A stretch of DNA of 64,000 nt from Streptomyces sp. TRM49041 (GTDB lineage Bacteria; Actinomycetota; Actinomycetes; Streptomycetales; Streptomycetaceae): the NCBI RefSeq assembly GCF_008271805.1, contig NZ_VSRY01000171.1, forward strand, positions 124,001 to 188,000, given 5' to 3'. Of this stretch, positions 42,705 through 51,683 are shown in pieces. The translations under genes and the position numbers were made by a program. Each line of letters starts with the position of its first letter. The first letter of the stretch is position 1. The notes under the pieces were generated by a model that had not been told where the DNA came from, made no database searches, and was given only the letters and a program-made list of their open reading frames with translations.

Positions 42705-44372
42705 TCAGCCACAGGTCTGTGGCCAGCGGGTCTGTCCGATGTCGGTGTCGAGGAGGTCGAGGAGGTGGAGTTGGACGCCGCGGGTGATCTGGACGGTGGG
42801 CGGGTCGGTGACGTTGCCGATCCGCAGGGTGAGTTCGCCGAGGTGGTAGAAGATCATGCGGCCGGTGGGGCGGACGCGGCGGTTGTCGGGGTAGAGGCCG
42901 CTCATGGTCTGCTCGGGGCCGAGCGCCCGTCTGACCTGGCGCTCGATCAGGCAGAAGACCAGCAGGGCCAGGCAGATGACCTGGATCAGGGCGGCAACAC
43001 GCCGGTTGTGCTGCACGAAGACCGGCGCGACCGCGAGCGGGCCCTTGAAGTCGTGGTATCTGCGCTCGACCGCGCCCTGACCCTTGTAGTGGATCAGGGC
43101 CTGCCCGGCGTCCGCCTGGTCGGCGGGGACGGACGTCAGCAGTGCGTACCAGCCGTCGACAGCGGCTTCGGCCTTCAGCACGCCGGTGTCGAAGTGCCAG
43201 GCCAGGACCGGGGTGCCGTCCTCGTTATCGGTGACGGTCCAGCGCAGACAAGAGGTGACACGGCGCTTGGCGGCGATGACACCGATCCGGGCAACGATCT
43301 TCTCCCGGGTCTTGTAGTGGCGTCCGCCGGCCGCAGTGGTGAGTTTGTTCAGGTCCTCGGCGGCCCTGGCCAGGCGTTTGTCCCGGGCGGCTTGCTGGCC
43401 TGCGGCGTTCGCGGTGGAGTGGACCAGGATCCGCCGCACCGTGAACACCGGGTCGCGCTTGCGGGGCCCGGTCAGGGTGTGGGTGTCCTCCAGCACACGG
43501 TAGGTCTCGCGCCGCTCGGGCGGCTTGCCCGCCTCCCGGTCCGGCGTCCAGTCCACGACGGTGGCCTGCGCGAGATCGAGAGCGGCATAGACCTCGTCCT
43601 TGACCTGCACGGCCGGGGCCGGGGCGATGAACTGAACCCCGGCCGCCAGCAGGGCACGGACGTTGGAGTAGGACACCAGCTTGGAGTCGGCGACCATCAG
43701 AAAGTCGCGCTCACCGGCCATGGCCCGCAGGTCCTTCATCGCGCCGACGACCTGGCTGACCTCGGCCGCACCACCGCCGAAGACCCGGGCATGGAGCGGG
43801 ATACCGCCGTCGGCCGACACCGCGAGCCCGGCCTGGACCTGCTTCAGATCGAAGCGCCGGTCCTTGGGATGCCCGTAGCCGATGACGGGGAAGTCCTCGT
43901 CCTGACCCTGGGCCGGGAAGGCCCCGTGCACGGACATGCTGGTCATGTCCCAGTGCATCCGGGCCACATCGATCCCGAACCCGCCGATCGCCCGCGCCCC
44001 GACCGTGCCCGCGATGTGCTCCAGGTGCGGAGCGATCGCATCCAGTGCCCGGGCCAGACGATCATCGTTGAGCAGACCGGGCTCGATCCCGAAGACCTCG
44101 TCCACCGCCCAGCACCTGGCCCAGTCCTCCACCCGCACCAGCGGCGCGGGCGAAGTCAGCCGGTTGGCCACCAACGCCTCGATCACCTGCCCGTGCGTCA
44201 CCAGCGCACTCGCGCCACCAGGACACACCTCGTCGACGATCCCGGCGACATCCAGCCGGCGCAGAAACTCGGCAGCGACGGGCAGAGCGCCCAGACGCTT
44301 CTCCACCACGGACGTCACCGCCACTTCAAGACGCTGACGCTGAGACCGTGGCCGCGGGGACCGGGAAGTCAT
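42705..44372 (-). CDS. IS1634-family transposase
   Basis: A 555-residue DDE transposase (IS4-like superfamily). Recognisable parts are FGIDVARMHWDMTSMSVHG, FLMVADSKLVSYSNV and YHDFKGPLAVAPVFVQHNRR, the last resembling the YREK/E-containing end. It is full length and unbroken, so the element could be active. ATG 44372 is chosen; an earlier frame start at 44426 is possible. The stop lies at the IS edge. Confidence 0.88.
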   Translation of the reverse strand: MTSRSPRPRSQRQRLEVAVTSVVEKRLGALPVAAEFLRRLDVAGIVDEVCPGGASALVTHGQVIEALVANRLTSPAPLVRVEDWARCWAVDEVFGIEPGLLNDDRLARALDAIAPHLEHIAGTVGARAIGGFGIDVARMHWDMTSMSVHGAFPAQGQDEDFPVIGYGHPKDRRFDLKQVQAGLAVSADGGIPLHARVFGGGAAEVSQVVGAMKDLRAMAGERDFLMVADSKLVSYSNVRALLAAGVQFIAPAPAVQVKDEVYAALDLAQATVVDWTPDREAGKPPERRETYRVLEDTHTLTGPRKRDPVFTVRRILVHSTANAAGQQAARDKRLARAAEDLNKLTTAAGGRHYKTREKIVARIGVIAAKRRVTSCLRWTVTDNEDGTPVLAWHFDTGVLKAEAAVDGWYALLTSVPADQADAGQALIHYKGQGAVERRYHDFKGPLAVAPVFVQHNRRVAALIQVICLALLVFCLIERQVRRALGPEQTMSGLYPDNRRVRPTGRMIFYHLGELTLRIGNVTDPPTVQITRGVQLHLLDLLDTDIGQTRWPQTCG

Positions 44373-44462
44373 CGACACACCCCACCAACGCCACACCCCG
44401 GCCCGGGACACCCCCGGGCCGGTCACACCATACGAATCAACGACCCGCGAAATACGGGTCTA
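42708..44462 (-). mobile_element. IS1634-family insertion sequence
   Basis: About 1.75 kb, one transposase gene. A 5-base GCTCA occurs immediately outside both ends (42703-42707 and 44463-44467), a plausible target duplication. The ends share GCGGGTC at about 18 and 14 bases in, so terminal repeats are imperfect and the exact ends carry a few bases of uncertainty. Removing the element restores the restriction gene's reading frame across the join. Confidence 0.7.
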
Positions 44463-45581
44463 GCTCAAGAGCCGCCCGGCACCCATCTCCTCAGCACGCG
44501 GCGACCCCGACCATCCCCCTTCGGGGCGCTCCCAGATGGACACAATGCCGAGCGTCTCCAAGTAGGGGGCGTAGTGCTGTATGTCCTGGGTGAAGAGGGC
44601 CAGCATGCGCGGGTCCGGATAGCCATGTCGGCGGTATGCGAAGTGCCGGTACTCGTGGAGCTGGGCCACTGCCTCGCGCACGGCGAGGCGAGCGCCGCCC
44701 TTCTTCACGACTTTGCCTTCGACCAGCCACTCCTTGGCTGGCTCGCCGCGGTGGCGCAGGACGAGGTCGCGCGGGTGCATGTTCTCGCTATACACGTCGA
44801 AGCCGCGGGCGGCAGCATGGTGGGCGAAGCTGCGGATCAGCGCTTCGTGCCGCTGCTCCCGGGCGTAGGTGCCGCCCTGTACTTCGACCACGTAGCCGTC
44901 GCTGCTCTTCGCCTTGAACCCGGCAAGGGGGTCGTCGCTCGCATGATTGGCGGACGGGTACTCGATCACGGGCTCCTTCGCCGACGGCGGTTCGACCCGC
45001 AGGAAGCGGTGGGCTGCGGCGGCGTCCTGAAGTAGCTGCGCCGCATCCCGCAGGTCCGCCGCCAGCATGCTCTCCGAGGGCAGGTGGGCGACCTCGTACC
45101 GCCGGGCTGCCACATTGGCGCTCTCGTACGCGTAGGGCCGCCAGTGCCTTCTCGCCGCGTCCAGCCGCAGCGCGTCCCCCCACTGCCGCGCCAGCGCCGG
45201 CCGCAAAGCTGCCCGCAGCGTCTTCGCCTGGGCCGCCAAGACCCGACGGAGGGCGTCCCCCCTGCCGTATGTGTCCTGAAGTTTGGTCACCCCCTGTTGC
45301 AGCGTGAGTGTGACCGAAGTGCGGGCGGTATCGAAGATGTAGGCCAGGTACAGCCCGTCCTGCGACTCCTCGTTGATGGACCGATCGAAGACCCCGATCC
45401 AGGGAGTCGTACTCGCGAATCCCTGGCCTCCATAGCCCTCGGCGTGGCACCGCGGAGGCAGGGGCAGATCGTCGCGCCCCTTCACCTCCAACAGCAGCGC
45501 CTGGCCTGGCCGGTCCTTGGAGGCTTTGCCGTAGGGCTCATAGATCTCCGCCACACGTATGAGCAAATCATGAAGAGACAC
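44460..45581 (-). CDS. MrcB-domain restriction endonuclease-like protein
   Basis: A 373-residue protein. About 1-190 resembles the MrcB/McrB N-terminal DNA-recognition-type domain (LHDLLIRVAEIY, IGVFDRSINEESQDGLYLAYIFD, TLTLQQGVTKL). About 235-350 is a PD-(D/E)XK nuclease: Asp near 270 in RDLVLRHRG, Glu-x-Lys near 289-291 in LVEGKVV, and QLHEY fitting QxxxY. Together this suggests a restriction enzyme, perhaps for modified DNA. GTG 45581 lies six bases after a -10 and has no ribosome-binding site, so the mRNA is probably leaderless. The IS supplies the stop; the uninterrupted frame would end about five residues later. It is divergent from the helicase gene. Confidence 0.75.
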   Translation of the reverse strand: MSLHDLLIRVAEIYEPYGKASKDRPGQALLLEVKGRDDLPLPPRCHAEGYGGQGFASTTPWIGVFDRSINEESQDGLYLAYIFDTARTSVTLTLQQGVTKLQDTYGRGDALRRVLAAQAKTLRAALRPALARQWGDALRLDAARRHWRPYAYESANVAARRYEVAHLPSESMLAADLRDAAQLLQDAAAAHRFLRVEPPSAKEPVIEYPSANHASDDPLAGFKAKSSDGYVVEVQGGTYAREQRHEALIRSFAHHAAARGFDVYSENMHPRDLVLRHRGEPAKEWLVEGKVVKKGGARLAVREAVAQLHEYRHFAYRRHGYPDPRMLALFTQDIQHYAPYLETLGIVSIWERPEGGWSGSPRAEEMGAGRLLS

Positions 45582-45630
45582 GATCAAAAACTATGCCTAT
45601 ACGATCAAAATGCAAGACGATTTCAATCGT
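45580..45630 (-). promoter_or_regulatory. Promoter and operator repeats of the endonuclease gene
   Basis: On the minus strand TTGCAT (45615-45610), 16 bases, TAGTTT (45593-45588), then GTG at 45581. ACGATCAAAA occurs at 45580-45589 and 45601-45610, exactly 21 bases apart (two helical turns), covering the start and the spacer. ACGATT-TC-AATCGT (45617-45630) is a perfect inverted repeat next to the -35. Confidence 0.65.
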
Positions 45631-45703
45631 CGAGTGTGGCTACGGCTGACCTCTTTCCTCATGCGTAACCGCGCTGTCAGTGGTCCTTGGTAGAACCGAG
45701 GGA

Positions 45704-45715
45704 GCGTGATCACGC
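45704..45715. promoter_or_regulatory. 12-bp palindrome upstream of helicase gene
   Basis: GCGTGATCACGC is a perfect palindrome about 20 bases before ATG 45737. It is a candidate operator for the PLD-helicase gene; it shares the GATC core with the repeats near 45580-45610. Confidence 0.45.
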
Positions 45716-45736
45716 CTTCTCGGGAGCGGAGCGACT

Positions 45737-48700
45737 ATGACGCGGATCAGCACCGCCACGTCAGCCCTGTCAGCGGGGCTGTACGAGCAGCTCATCACCA
45801 TGCGCGTGGAACGGCAGCTGGCGGACATCGCCGATCACGGCTGGCGTCAGATCAGCGACAGCGTGAGCGCGGAGTCCACTCCACACGTCCTGGCGAGGCA
45901 CGTCGCGGAGACCGTGCGCCGGGTGCTGCAAGGCCTACATCCTGACGAACGTGTGCATGCCGCAAACCACATCCTGGACTCCATCAGCACCCTCGAGGGC
46001 GCGAAGGAGTGGGTGGATATGGTGGCCGACGGCCCGCGCGAGTTGCTCGCGCTCGTCCGCCAGGAGGCTCCGGGCGTGTATGCCGTCCGCCCCGCGACTC
46101 CTCTATCCGATACTGCGCTGATCACCAACGCCCCGGACGACCCGAGCCTCGGCTTTGAGCTGCGCGCCGAGATCACCACCGCCGACCGCGTAGACCTGCT
46201 CTGCGCCTTCGTGAAGTGGCACGGGCTGCGGATCATCGAGCAGTCGCTGAAGGCGGCACGTGAACGTGATGTGCCGATCCGTGTCATCACGACCACCTAC
46301 ATCGGCGCCACCGAACGCCGGGCGTTGGACCGCCTTGTGCGGGAGTTCAACGCCGAAGTGAAGGTCAACTACGAGACGCGGACGACTCGACTGCACGCCA
46401 AGGCGTGGCTCTTCCGCCGCGACACCGGGTACGACACGGCGTACGTCGGCAGCTCGAATCTGTCCAAAGCCGCGCTCCTGGACGGCCTCGAATGGAACGT
46501 GCGTCTGTCGTCCATCGCCACGCCCGACGTGCTAAGGAAGTTCGAGGGCACCTTCGACGCGTACTGGAGCGACCCGTCCTTCGAGACGTATGACCCCGAG
46601 CGCGACCGGGACCGGCTTGACGACGCCTTGCGGATCGCCGGCGGCTCGCCCTCCGCAACCACCTCACGCCCCGTCACGCTGTCTGGCCTCGAAGTACGCC
46701 CGTACCCGCATCAGCGGGACATGCTGGAGCGCCTGGAAGTGGAACGCGCAGTTCACGGTAGGCATCAGAATCTCCTGGTGGCCGCCACCGGCACGGGCAA
46801 GACAGTGATGGCCGCGCTGGACTACAAGCAGCTCCGCAAGCGGCATGGTCGCGACTTGCGGCTACTGTTCGTTGCCCACCGCAGGGAGATCCTGCAACAG
46901 TCCTTGCGGACCTACCAGGACGTCCTCATCGATCCCAACTTCGGTGAACCCCTGCACAGCGGTGAGATCCCTGAGCGCTGGACACACGTGTTCGCCAGCG
47001 TGCAGTCACTCGGCCCAGCCGCTCTTGAACGGCTCGCGCCCGACCACTTCGATGTCATCGTGATCGACGAGTTCCACCATGGAACGTCTCGGACCTACCG
47101 GCGCATCCTCAAACACTTCCGGCCGAAAGAGCTCGTCGGCCTGACAGCCACCCCCGAGCGGATGGACGGCGACAACATCCAGGACGAGTTCTTCGATGGG
47201 CGGATCGCAGCGGAGATGCGCCTCTGGGAGGCCCTGGAGAACGATCTGCTCAGCCCCTTCCACTACTTCGGAATCAGCGACAACACCGATCTGAGCGCGG
47301 TGGCGTGGAAGAGGGGCGGCTACGACACCAACGCCCTCGGCAACATCCTGACCGGCAACAATGCGCGTGCGGCCCTGGTCGTGAAGCATGTCCGAGAGAA
47401 GATCGCCGACCCGGGCAAGATGCGCGCCCTGGGCTTCTGCGTCACGGTCCCCCACGCCCACTTCATGGCGCGTGTCTTCCGTGACGCGGGGCTCAACGCG
47501 GTCGCGCTCTCCGGCGAGACCCCGCCAGAGCAGCGCAAACAGGCGCTCGACGACCTCAGGGCGGGAAACCTCCAGGTGATCTTCTCCGTCGACCTCCTCA
47601 ATGAGGGGCTCGACATACCCGATGTCGACACGCTCCTCCTGCTGCGCCCCACGTCCAGCGCCACGATCTTCCTCCAGCAGCTGGGCCGCGGCCTGCGGCG
47701 CACCGAGGACAAGGCCGTGCTGACGGTCCTGGACTTCATCGGTCAGCACCGGAAGGAGTTCCGCTTCGAGAACCAGTTCCGAGCTCTGACCAACCTCACC
47801 CGCAAGCGCCTCTTGGCCAACATCGAGCACGATTTCCCCCAGCTGCCCTCCGGCTGCCAGATCCTTCTGGAGGAGAAGGCCAAGAGCGTCATTATCGCCA
47901 ACATCAAGGATCAGATCAGAGTGAGCGCCAAAGCGCTCGCCCACGAGGTCGCGCAGTACGCCCTGCCCACCCTCAGCCGCTACCTGGAGGAGAGCGGCAG
48001 GGAGCTCAGCGACCTCTACCGCAGCAAGGGCAATTCCTGGACGAACCTGCTGCGGAAGTCCGGGCTCCGCATGGGCGACGCACCGACCGGGGAAGAGGCG
48101 CTACTGAAGCGAATCCCGGCCTTCCTACACGTGGACGACCCACTGCGGGTCGCGGCGTACACCCGCCTTCTGGATGATGACGCTCCGGTGTATGAGGACC
48201 TCGACCCTCAGGCTCAGGCATACGCCCGCATGCTCTTCTTCCAGTTCTGGCCGGTCGGCGGCCCCACCCGTGGCGAATTCACCACCTACGACGAGGGCTT
48301 CGCCGCACTCCGCCGACATCAGGCGGTACGCGACGAGCTCCGCCAGGTACTGGCGTACAACCTGGAGCACACCGACCACGCCCCGATCCCGCTCCTGGGC
48401 GACCACGCGGGTATTCCGCTCACTATCCACGCCTCATACAGCCGCGAAGAGATTCTGCCGGCACTGGGCCAGTCCGTCATCGGCGGCTACCTGCCAGGCG
48501 ACTTCCGCGAGGGCGTCAAGTGGTGCGAGTCCATCAAGACCGACGCGCTGCTGATCACGCTGGAGAAAGACGAGAAGGATTTCTCGCCACAGACGAGGTA
48601 CCACGACTACGCACTGAGCGAGACCCGCTTCCACTGGGAGTCACAGAGCACCACACCAGAGAATTCCCCCACTGGCCGGCGCTACCAGAACCACGCCGCT

Positions 48701-48892
48701 GAAGGCAGCCACGTCCTGCTCTTCGTCCGCCGCTACAAGCACAAGGACATCGGCGGCGCCCAGCCCTGGATGCTGCTCGGCCCGGCGACCTACGTGGAGC
48801 ACACCGGCAGCAAGCCAATGGCGATCACATGGGACCTCCAGCACGCCCTGCCGGCCGATGTGTACACGTACGCGACGATCGCCGCTGGCTAA
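45737..48892 (+). CDS. PLD nuclease-DEAD/DEAH helicase-DUF3427 protein
   Basis: A 1051-residue DNA-processing protein. About 130-290 is a phospholipase D-like nuclease domain with HxK (RLHAKAWL) and GSSNLS. About 310-480 is the first helicase fold: AATGTGKT (Walker A), IDEFHHG (motif II), GLTATPER (motif III). About 540-690 is the second fold with QLGRGLRR (motif VI). The rest (about 720-1050) matches the DUF3427-type C-terminus. Such proteins occur in predicted defence islands. The gene has a good ribosome-binding site (GGGAGCGGAG). It is divergent from the endonuclease; together they are a plausible anti-phage pair. Confidence 0.85.
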   Translation: MTRISTATSALSAGLYEQLITMRVERQLADIADHGWRQISDSVSAESTPHVLARHVAETVRRVLQGLHPDERVHAANHILDSISTLEGAKEWVDMVADGPRELLALVRQEAPGVYAVRPATPLSDTALITNAPDDPSLGFELRAEITTADRVDLLCAFVKWHGLRIIEQSLKAARERDVPIRVITTTYIGATERRALDRLVREFNAEVKVNYETRTTRLHAKAWLFRRDTGYDTAYVGSSNLSKAALLDGLEWNVRLSSIATPDVLRKFEGTFDAYWSDPSFETYDPERDRDRLDDALRIAGGSPSATTSRPVTLSGLEVRPYPHQRDMLERLEVERAVHGRHQNLLVAATGTGKTVMAALDYKQLRKRHGRDLRLLFVAHRREILQQSLRTYQDVLIDPNFGEPLHSGEIPERWTHVFASVQSLGPAALERLAPDHFDVIVIDEFHHGTSRTYRRILKHFRPKELVGLTATPERMDGDNIQDEFFDGRIAAEMRLWEALENDLLSPFHYFGISDNTDLSAVAWKRGGYDTNALGNILTGNNARAALVVKHVREKIADPGKMRALGFCVTVPHAHFMARVFRDAGLNAVALSGETPPEQRKQALDDLRAGNLQVIFSVDLLNEGLDIPDVDTLLLLRPTSSATIFLQQLGRGLRRTEDKAVLTVLDFIGQHRKEFRFENQFRALTNLTRKRLLANIEHDFPQLPSGCQILLEEKAKSVIIANIKDQIRVSAKALAHEVAQYALPTLSRYLEESGRELSDLYRSKGNSWTNLLRKSGLRMGDAPTGEEALLKRIPAFLHVDDPLRVAAYTRLLDDDAPVYEDLDPQAQAYARMLFFQFWPVGGPTRGEFTTYDEGFAALRRHQAVRDELRQVLAYNLEHTDHAPIPLLGDHAGIPLTIHASYSREEILPALGQSVIGGYLPGDFREGVKWCESIKTDALLITLEKDEKDFSPQTRYHDYALSETRFHWESQSTTPENSPTGRRYQNHAAEGSHVLLFVRRYKHKDIGGAQPWMLLGPATYVEHTGSKPMAITWDLQHALPADVYTYATIAAG

Positions 48893-48910
48893 GACCGCTC
48901 GGCAAGCCGC

Positions 48911-49558
48911 CTACGCCAACATCTCCGCCTCGAAGTGCCGTTGTGCTCGGTCCAGTGCTTCGTCAGGATCGCAGCCGTGGGCTTGAAGCCAGTGGAGGAG
49001 GTCGGCGATCACATCGATCGCGGCCTCCTCAGCTGCGGCGAGATTCAGCAGGGTACGGCTCGCGGTCCGCGGCGCCTTGGCCGCGCCGTACATGGTGATC
49101 ATCTCCTCGGCTCGGGTGACTCGAACGCCGCCGCCGTGCCCATGCGGCGAGGACAAAGCGGTGGCGATCTCGCACCATGTCACCTTGCGGTCGGCTCGCA
49201 GCAGTACGCCCCACCGGTCCGCGACGGCGTTGACTAGAGCCATGCCGCGGCCTCGCTCAGCATCCGGCGCGGCCTCCATGAGGGTTGGTAGGGCGCGGAT
49301 GTCGGGGTCGTGCACCTCGATACGCAGATACGTGCCGTTCATGGAGACAGCAAGCGTCGTCGGCGTGCCCGCACCGACGTGATGGATGACGTTGCCGACC
49401 AGCTCACTGGCGCATACCTGCGCGGCCTCGGTCTGTGCGCTGAGCCCCCAAAGCCTCAAGTGCACGCGGAGCACGTTCCGAATACCTGCCACCTCCTCTG
49501 CCTCGGCCAGGAACGGTAGTTGCCATGGCTGCCGCGACATGCAGGTCTGTTGGATCAC
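48911..49558 (-). CDS. RsbW-type ATP-binding anti-sigma-factor-like protein
   Basis: A 215-residue protein. About 15-140 is a HATPase_c_2 domain with N-box CASELVGNVIHHV and GRGMALVNAVADRWGV. A 70-residue helical extension (EEAAIDVIADLLHWLQAH) follows. Members sit beside XRE-DUF5753/DUF397 pairs in Streptomyces, as here. It could act as an anti-sigma kinase or in development; target unknown. It converges on the helicase gene with 18 bases between stops. Confidence 0.82.
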   Translation of the reverse strand: MIQQTCMSRQPWQLPFLAEAEEVAGIRNVLRVHLRLWGLSAQTEAAQVCASELVGNVIHHVGAGTPTTLAVSMNGTYLRIEVHDPDIRALPTLMEAAPDAERGRGMALVNAVADRWGVLLRADRKVTWCEIATALSSPHGHGGGVRVTRAEEMITMYGAAKAPRTASRTLLNLAAAEEAAIDVIADLLHWLQAHGCDPDEALDRAQRHFEAEMLA

Positions 49559-49732
49559 GTCTGTCCCTTTCCGCCCGGAACTCCGCCTGTGACCGGAGCC
49601 TCACGCCCAGTCAGGATGGGGCGAAATCATCCCGCCTTGCAATGTGCATAGCGGGATTCCCACCAAAGAGTGATTGCGGTCATGCCGACCATCCCAAGAG
49701 ACTGAGCATCCATCGGTGAGAGGGAGTCAGGA

Positions 49733-50584
49733 ATGGCTGGGTCGCCTACAGTGCGTCGCCGAAGGCTGTCGATCGAGCTCAAGAAGCTCCGCGAAGCAAA
49801 CGGCTTCACCTGCGCTCAAGTGGGGGATGCCCTCGACTGGAGCGGCTCCAAGGTCAACCGTATGGAGACCGGACATGGAAGGGTCCAGCCTTCCGACATC
49901 GACGCCCTATGCCGCTTCTACGGCACCGACGACGATCTCCGCGAGTTCCTCAAGTCGCTGGCCCGCCAAGCGAAGACACGAGGCTGGTGGCAGGCCCATG
50001 GCAGCAGCGGGGTCCCCCCTTGGTTCTCCGTCTACATCGGCCTGGAACAGGACATCTCCACGTTCCGCCAGTACCAGTGCGAGTTCCTCCCCGGCCTCAT
50101 GCAGACGCCCGCCTACGCCGCTGAGTTGCATCGCGCAACCAACCAACTCTCGGACAACGACGTCGAGCGTGCCGTAAAGATCCGCATGGACCGCCAGGCC
50201 ATGCTGACACGACCGGGTGCACCGGACGCCTGGTTCATCGTGCATGAAGCAGCCCTGCGGAACGTCATCGGCGACCAGGGATTGATGCACGAACAACTCG
50301 AACGCATCCTGGAGGGAGCTGAACTCCCAAGCGTCACGATTCAGGTGCTGCCGTTCGACGCGGGTTCCTACCCGGCGACAGGGCCGTTCACCATGCTGAG
50401 ATTCCCCGACCCGGAAGACCCGGACATTGTGTACCGGGACGGCATCACGGACGCCGTCTACCTGGAGCAGGAGCACGACGTCAGTGAGTACGGCAAGGCG
50501 TTCGACAAGCTGAGAGCAAGCGCGGCGAGCCCTCAGCGCTCAACCCAATTGATCAGGTCCTTGGTGAAGGAATACGCCAAATGA
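49733..50584 (+). CDS. WhiJ-like XRE regulator with DUF5753 domain
   Basis: A 283-residue regulator. Residues about 8-70 form an XRE helix-turn-helix (LREANGFTCAQVGDALDWSGSKVNRMETG). About 100-280 is DUF5753 (WFSVYIGLEQDISTFRQYQCEFLPGL; LPFDAGSYPATGPFTML). This group includes WhiJ of S. coelicolor, which influences development. ATG 49733 has GAGGGAG and AGGA upstream. It is coupled to a DUF397 gene by an ATGA overlap and divergent from the RsbW-like gene. Confidence 0.88.
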   Translation: MAGSPTVRRRRLSIELKKLREANGFTCAQVGDALDWSGSKVNRMETGHGRVQPSDIDALCRFYGTDDDLREFLKSLARQAKTRGWWQAHGSSGVPPWFSVYIGLEQDISTFRQYQCEFLPGLMQTPAYAAELHRATNQLSDNDVERAVKIRMDRQAMLTRPGAPDAWFIVHEAALRNVIGDQGLMHEQLERILEGAELPSVTIQVLPFDAGSYPATGPFTMLRFPDPEDPDIVYRDGITDAVYLEQEHDVSEYGKAFDKLRASAASPQRSTQLIRSLVKEYAK

Positions 50585-50793
50585 ACAGTCAGCCCCACAT
50601 AGCACCCGCCCATCCGTCGTGGTTCAAGTCCTCGTACAGCAACGGTTCCGGGGGCGAGTGCGTGGAATGCGCCTGGACAGAGGAAGGCGTGATCGTCCGG
50701 GACTCCAAGCAGGTGGATGACACAGTCGTGGCGATTGCCAGCCATCCCTGGCAGGCGTTCGTCAGGGGCGTGGATCTTCCTGACCACAGGTAG
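50581..50793 (+). CDS. DUF397 protein
   Basis: A 70-residue protein with the full DUF397 pattern (WFKSSYSNGSGGECVECA, VIVRDSKQ, WQAFVRGV). DUF397 proteins act with XRE-DUF5753 partners, in a role that looks like a toxin or effector kept in check; evidence is limited. ATGA overlap with the regulator. Confidence 0.9.
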   Translation: MNSQPHIAPAHPSWFKSSYSNGSGGECVECAWTEEGVIVRDSKQVDDTVVAIASHPWQAFVRGVDLPDHR

Positions 50794-50833
50794 GCGGCAT
50801 GTGGGGTCCGTAACTGGTTGCCTCCGACCTCAG

Positions 50834-51508
50834 TCAGATCATGTGCGCCTCGACGAGCAAGGTGCCCAAAGTGCCGGCCTCCGGGTGGGGCAGTACCTCA
50901 GCTTGGATGCCGGTGAAGCCGTGGCGCTTCAGGAGGTTCGTCCACTGGGCGGCGGTGTACTGCCAGCGATACACGGTCAACTCGGTCTCGCGACCCTCCA
51001 GCCACTTCCCGCCCAGCTTCTGGGCGCCGTACTGGCCGTTGATCGGTTCACGGTGGGAGAACGCGAAGGTGCCACCTGGGGTGAGGCGTTCGGCGACGCG
51101 GGGGAACAGTTCCTCGGGGTCGGTGAACCAGACCGCGCCCCAGGTGGAATAGACCGCGTCGAACAGCCGGTGGTCTTCCTCCAGGAAGACGCACGCCTCG
51201 GCCTGGACGAACTCAAGGTTGGGGACGTCGCTCCAGAATTCACGGGCGCGGGCGACCTGGACCGGGGAGAAGTCGACCGCGACGACGTCGACACCGGCAC
51301 GCGCGAGGTACGCGGCGTTCTCGCCCTCGGCGGGGCCCATGTCCAGCGCGCTGTTCGGGTCGCCCAGGATCTCCGCGCCGGGACCATTGCCGGTGACTCC
51401 GGTCCAATCGAAGGACTCCGCAGTCGGGCGGCGCTGCCGGCCTTCTCCTCTGTGGGGCCTGTACTTGTCCCAGTATTCGGCTGCGGTCATGGGAGCGGCA
51501 CTGGGCAT
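50834..51508 (-). CDS. Class I SAM-dependent methyltransferase
   Basis: A 224-residue enzyme. Motif I reads LDMGPAEGENAAYLARAG (an unusual PAEG instead of GCGTG), motif II VDVVAVDFSP and post-I VQAEACVFL. The rest is a Rossmann-like fold of the SAM-methyltransferase superfamily. The substrate is not apparent; it shows no DNA-methyltransferase NPPY/DPPY motif, so a restriction partner role is not supported. ATG 51508 with GGAGG six bases upstream. Confidence 0.85.
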   Translation of the reverse strand: MPSAAPMTAAEYWDKYRPHRGEGRQRRPTAESFDWTGVTGNGPGAEILGDPNSALDMGPAEGENAAYLARAGVDVVAVDFSPVQVARAREFWSDVPNLEFVQAEACVFLEEDHRLFDAVYSTWGAVWFTDPEELFPRVAERLTPGGTFAFSHREPINGQYGAQKLGGKWLEGRETELTVYRWQYTAAQWTNLLKRHGFTGIQAEVLPHPEAGTLGTLLVEAHMI

Positions 51509-51683
51509 GGGTGTCCTCCGGCCGTGGTCAAGTGCTCTGCCGCGCAGAAGCTACCGGCGATACTCCCCCGACATGGGCGAATACCGAGAACTCACCCATA
51601 TATGAGCAGACTCGGTGCGGGGCCATGCGTCGCGGCCCTGGCCGACCGTTCTCTGGTGGCGGCAGCGGGCACAGCGGGCAGCG

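Noticed and set aside
42306..45035. 909-codon plus-strand frame across the IS and endonuclease gene
   Set aside because: Antisense to the transposase and endonuclease, both of which have clear family motifs.
50834..51508. Methyltransferase as modification partner of the endonuclease
   Set aside because: It lacks the NPPY/DPPY and target-recognition features of DNA methyltransferases and is not in the endonuclease operon.
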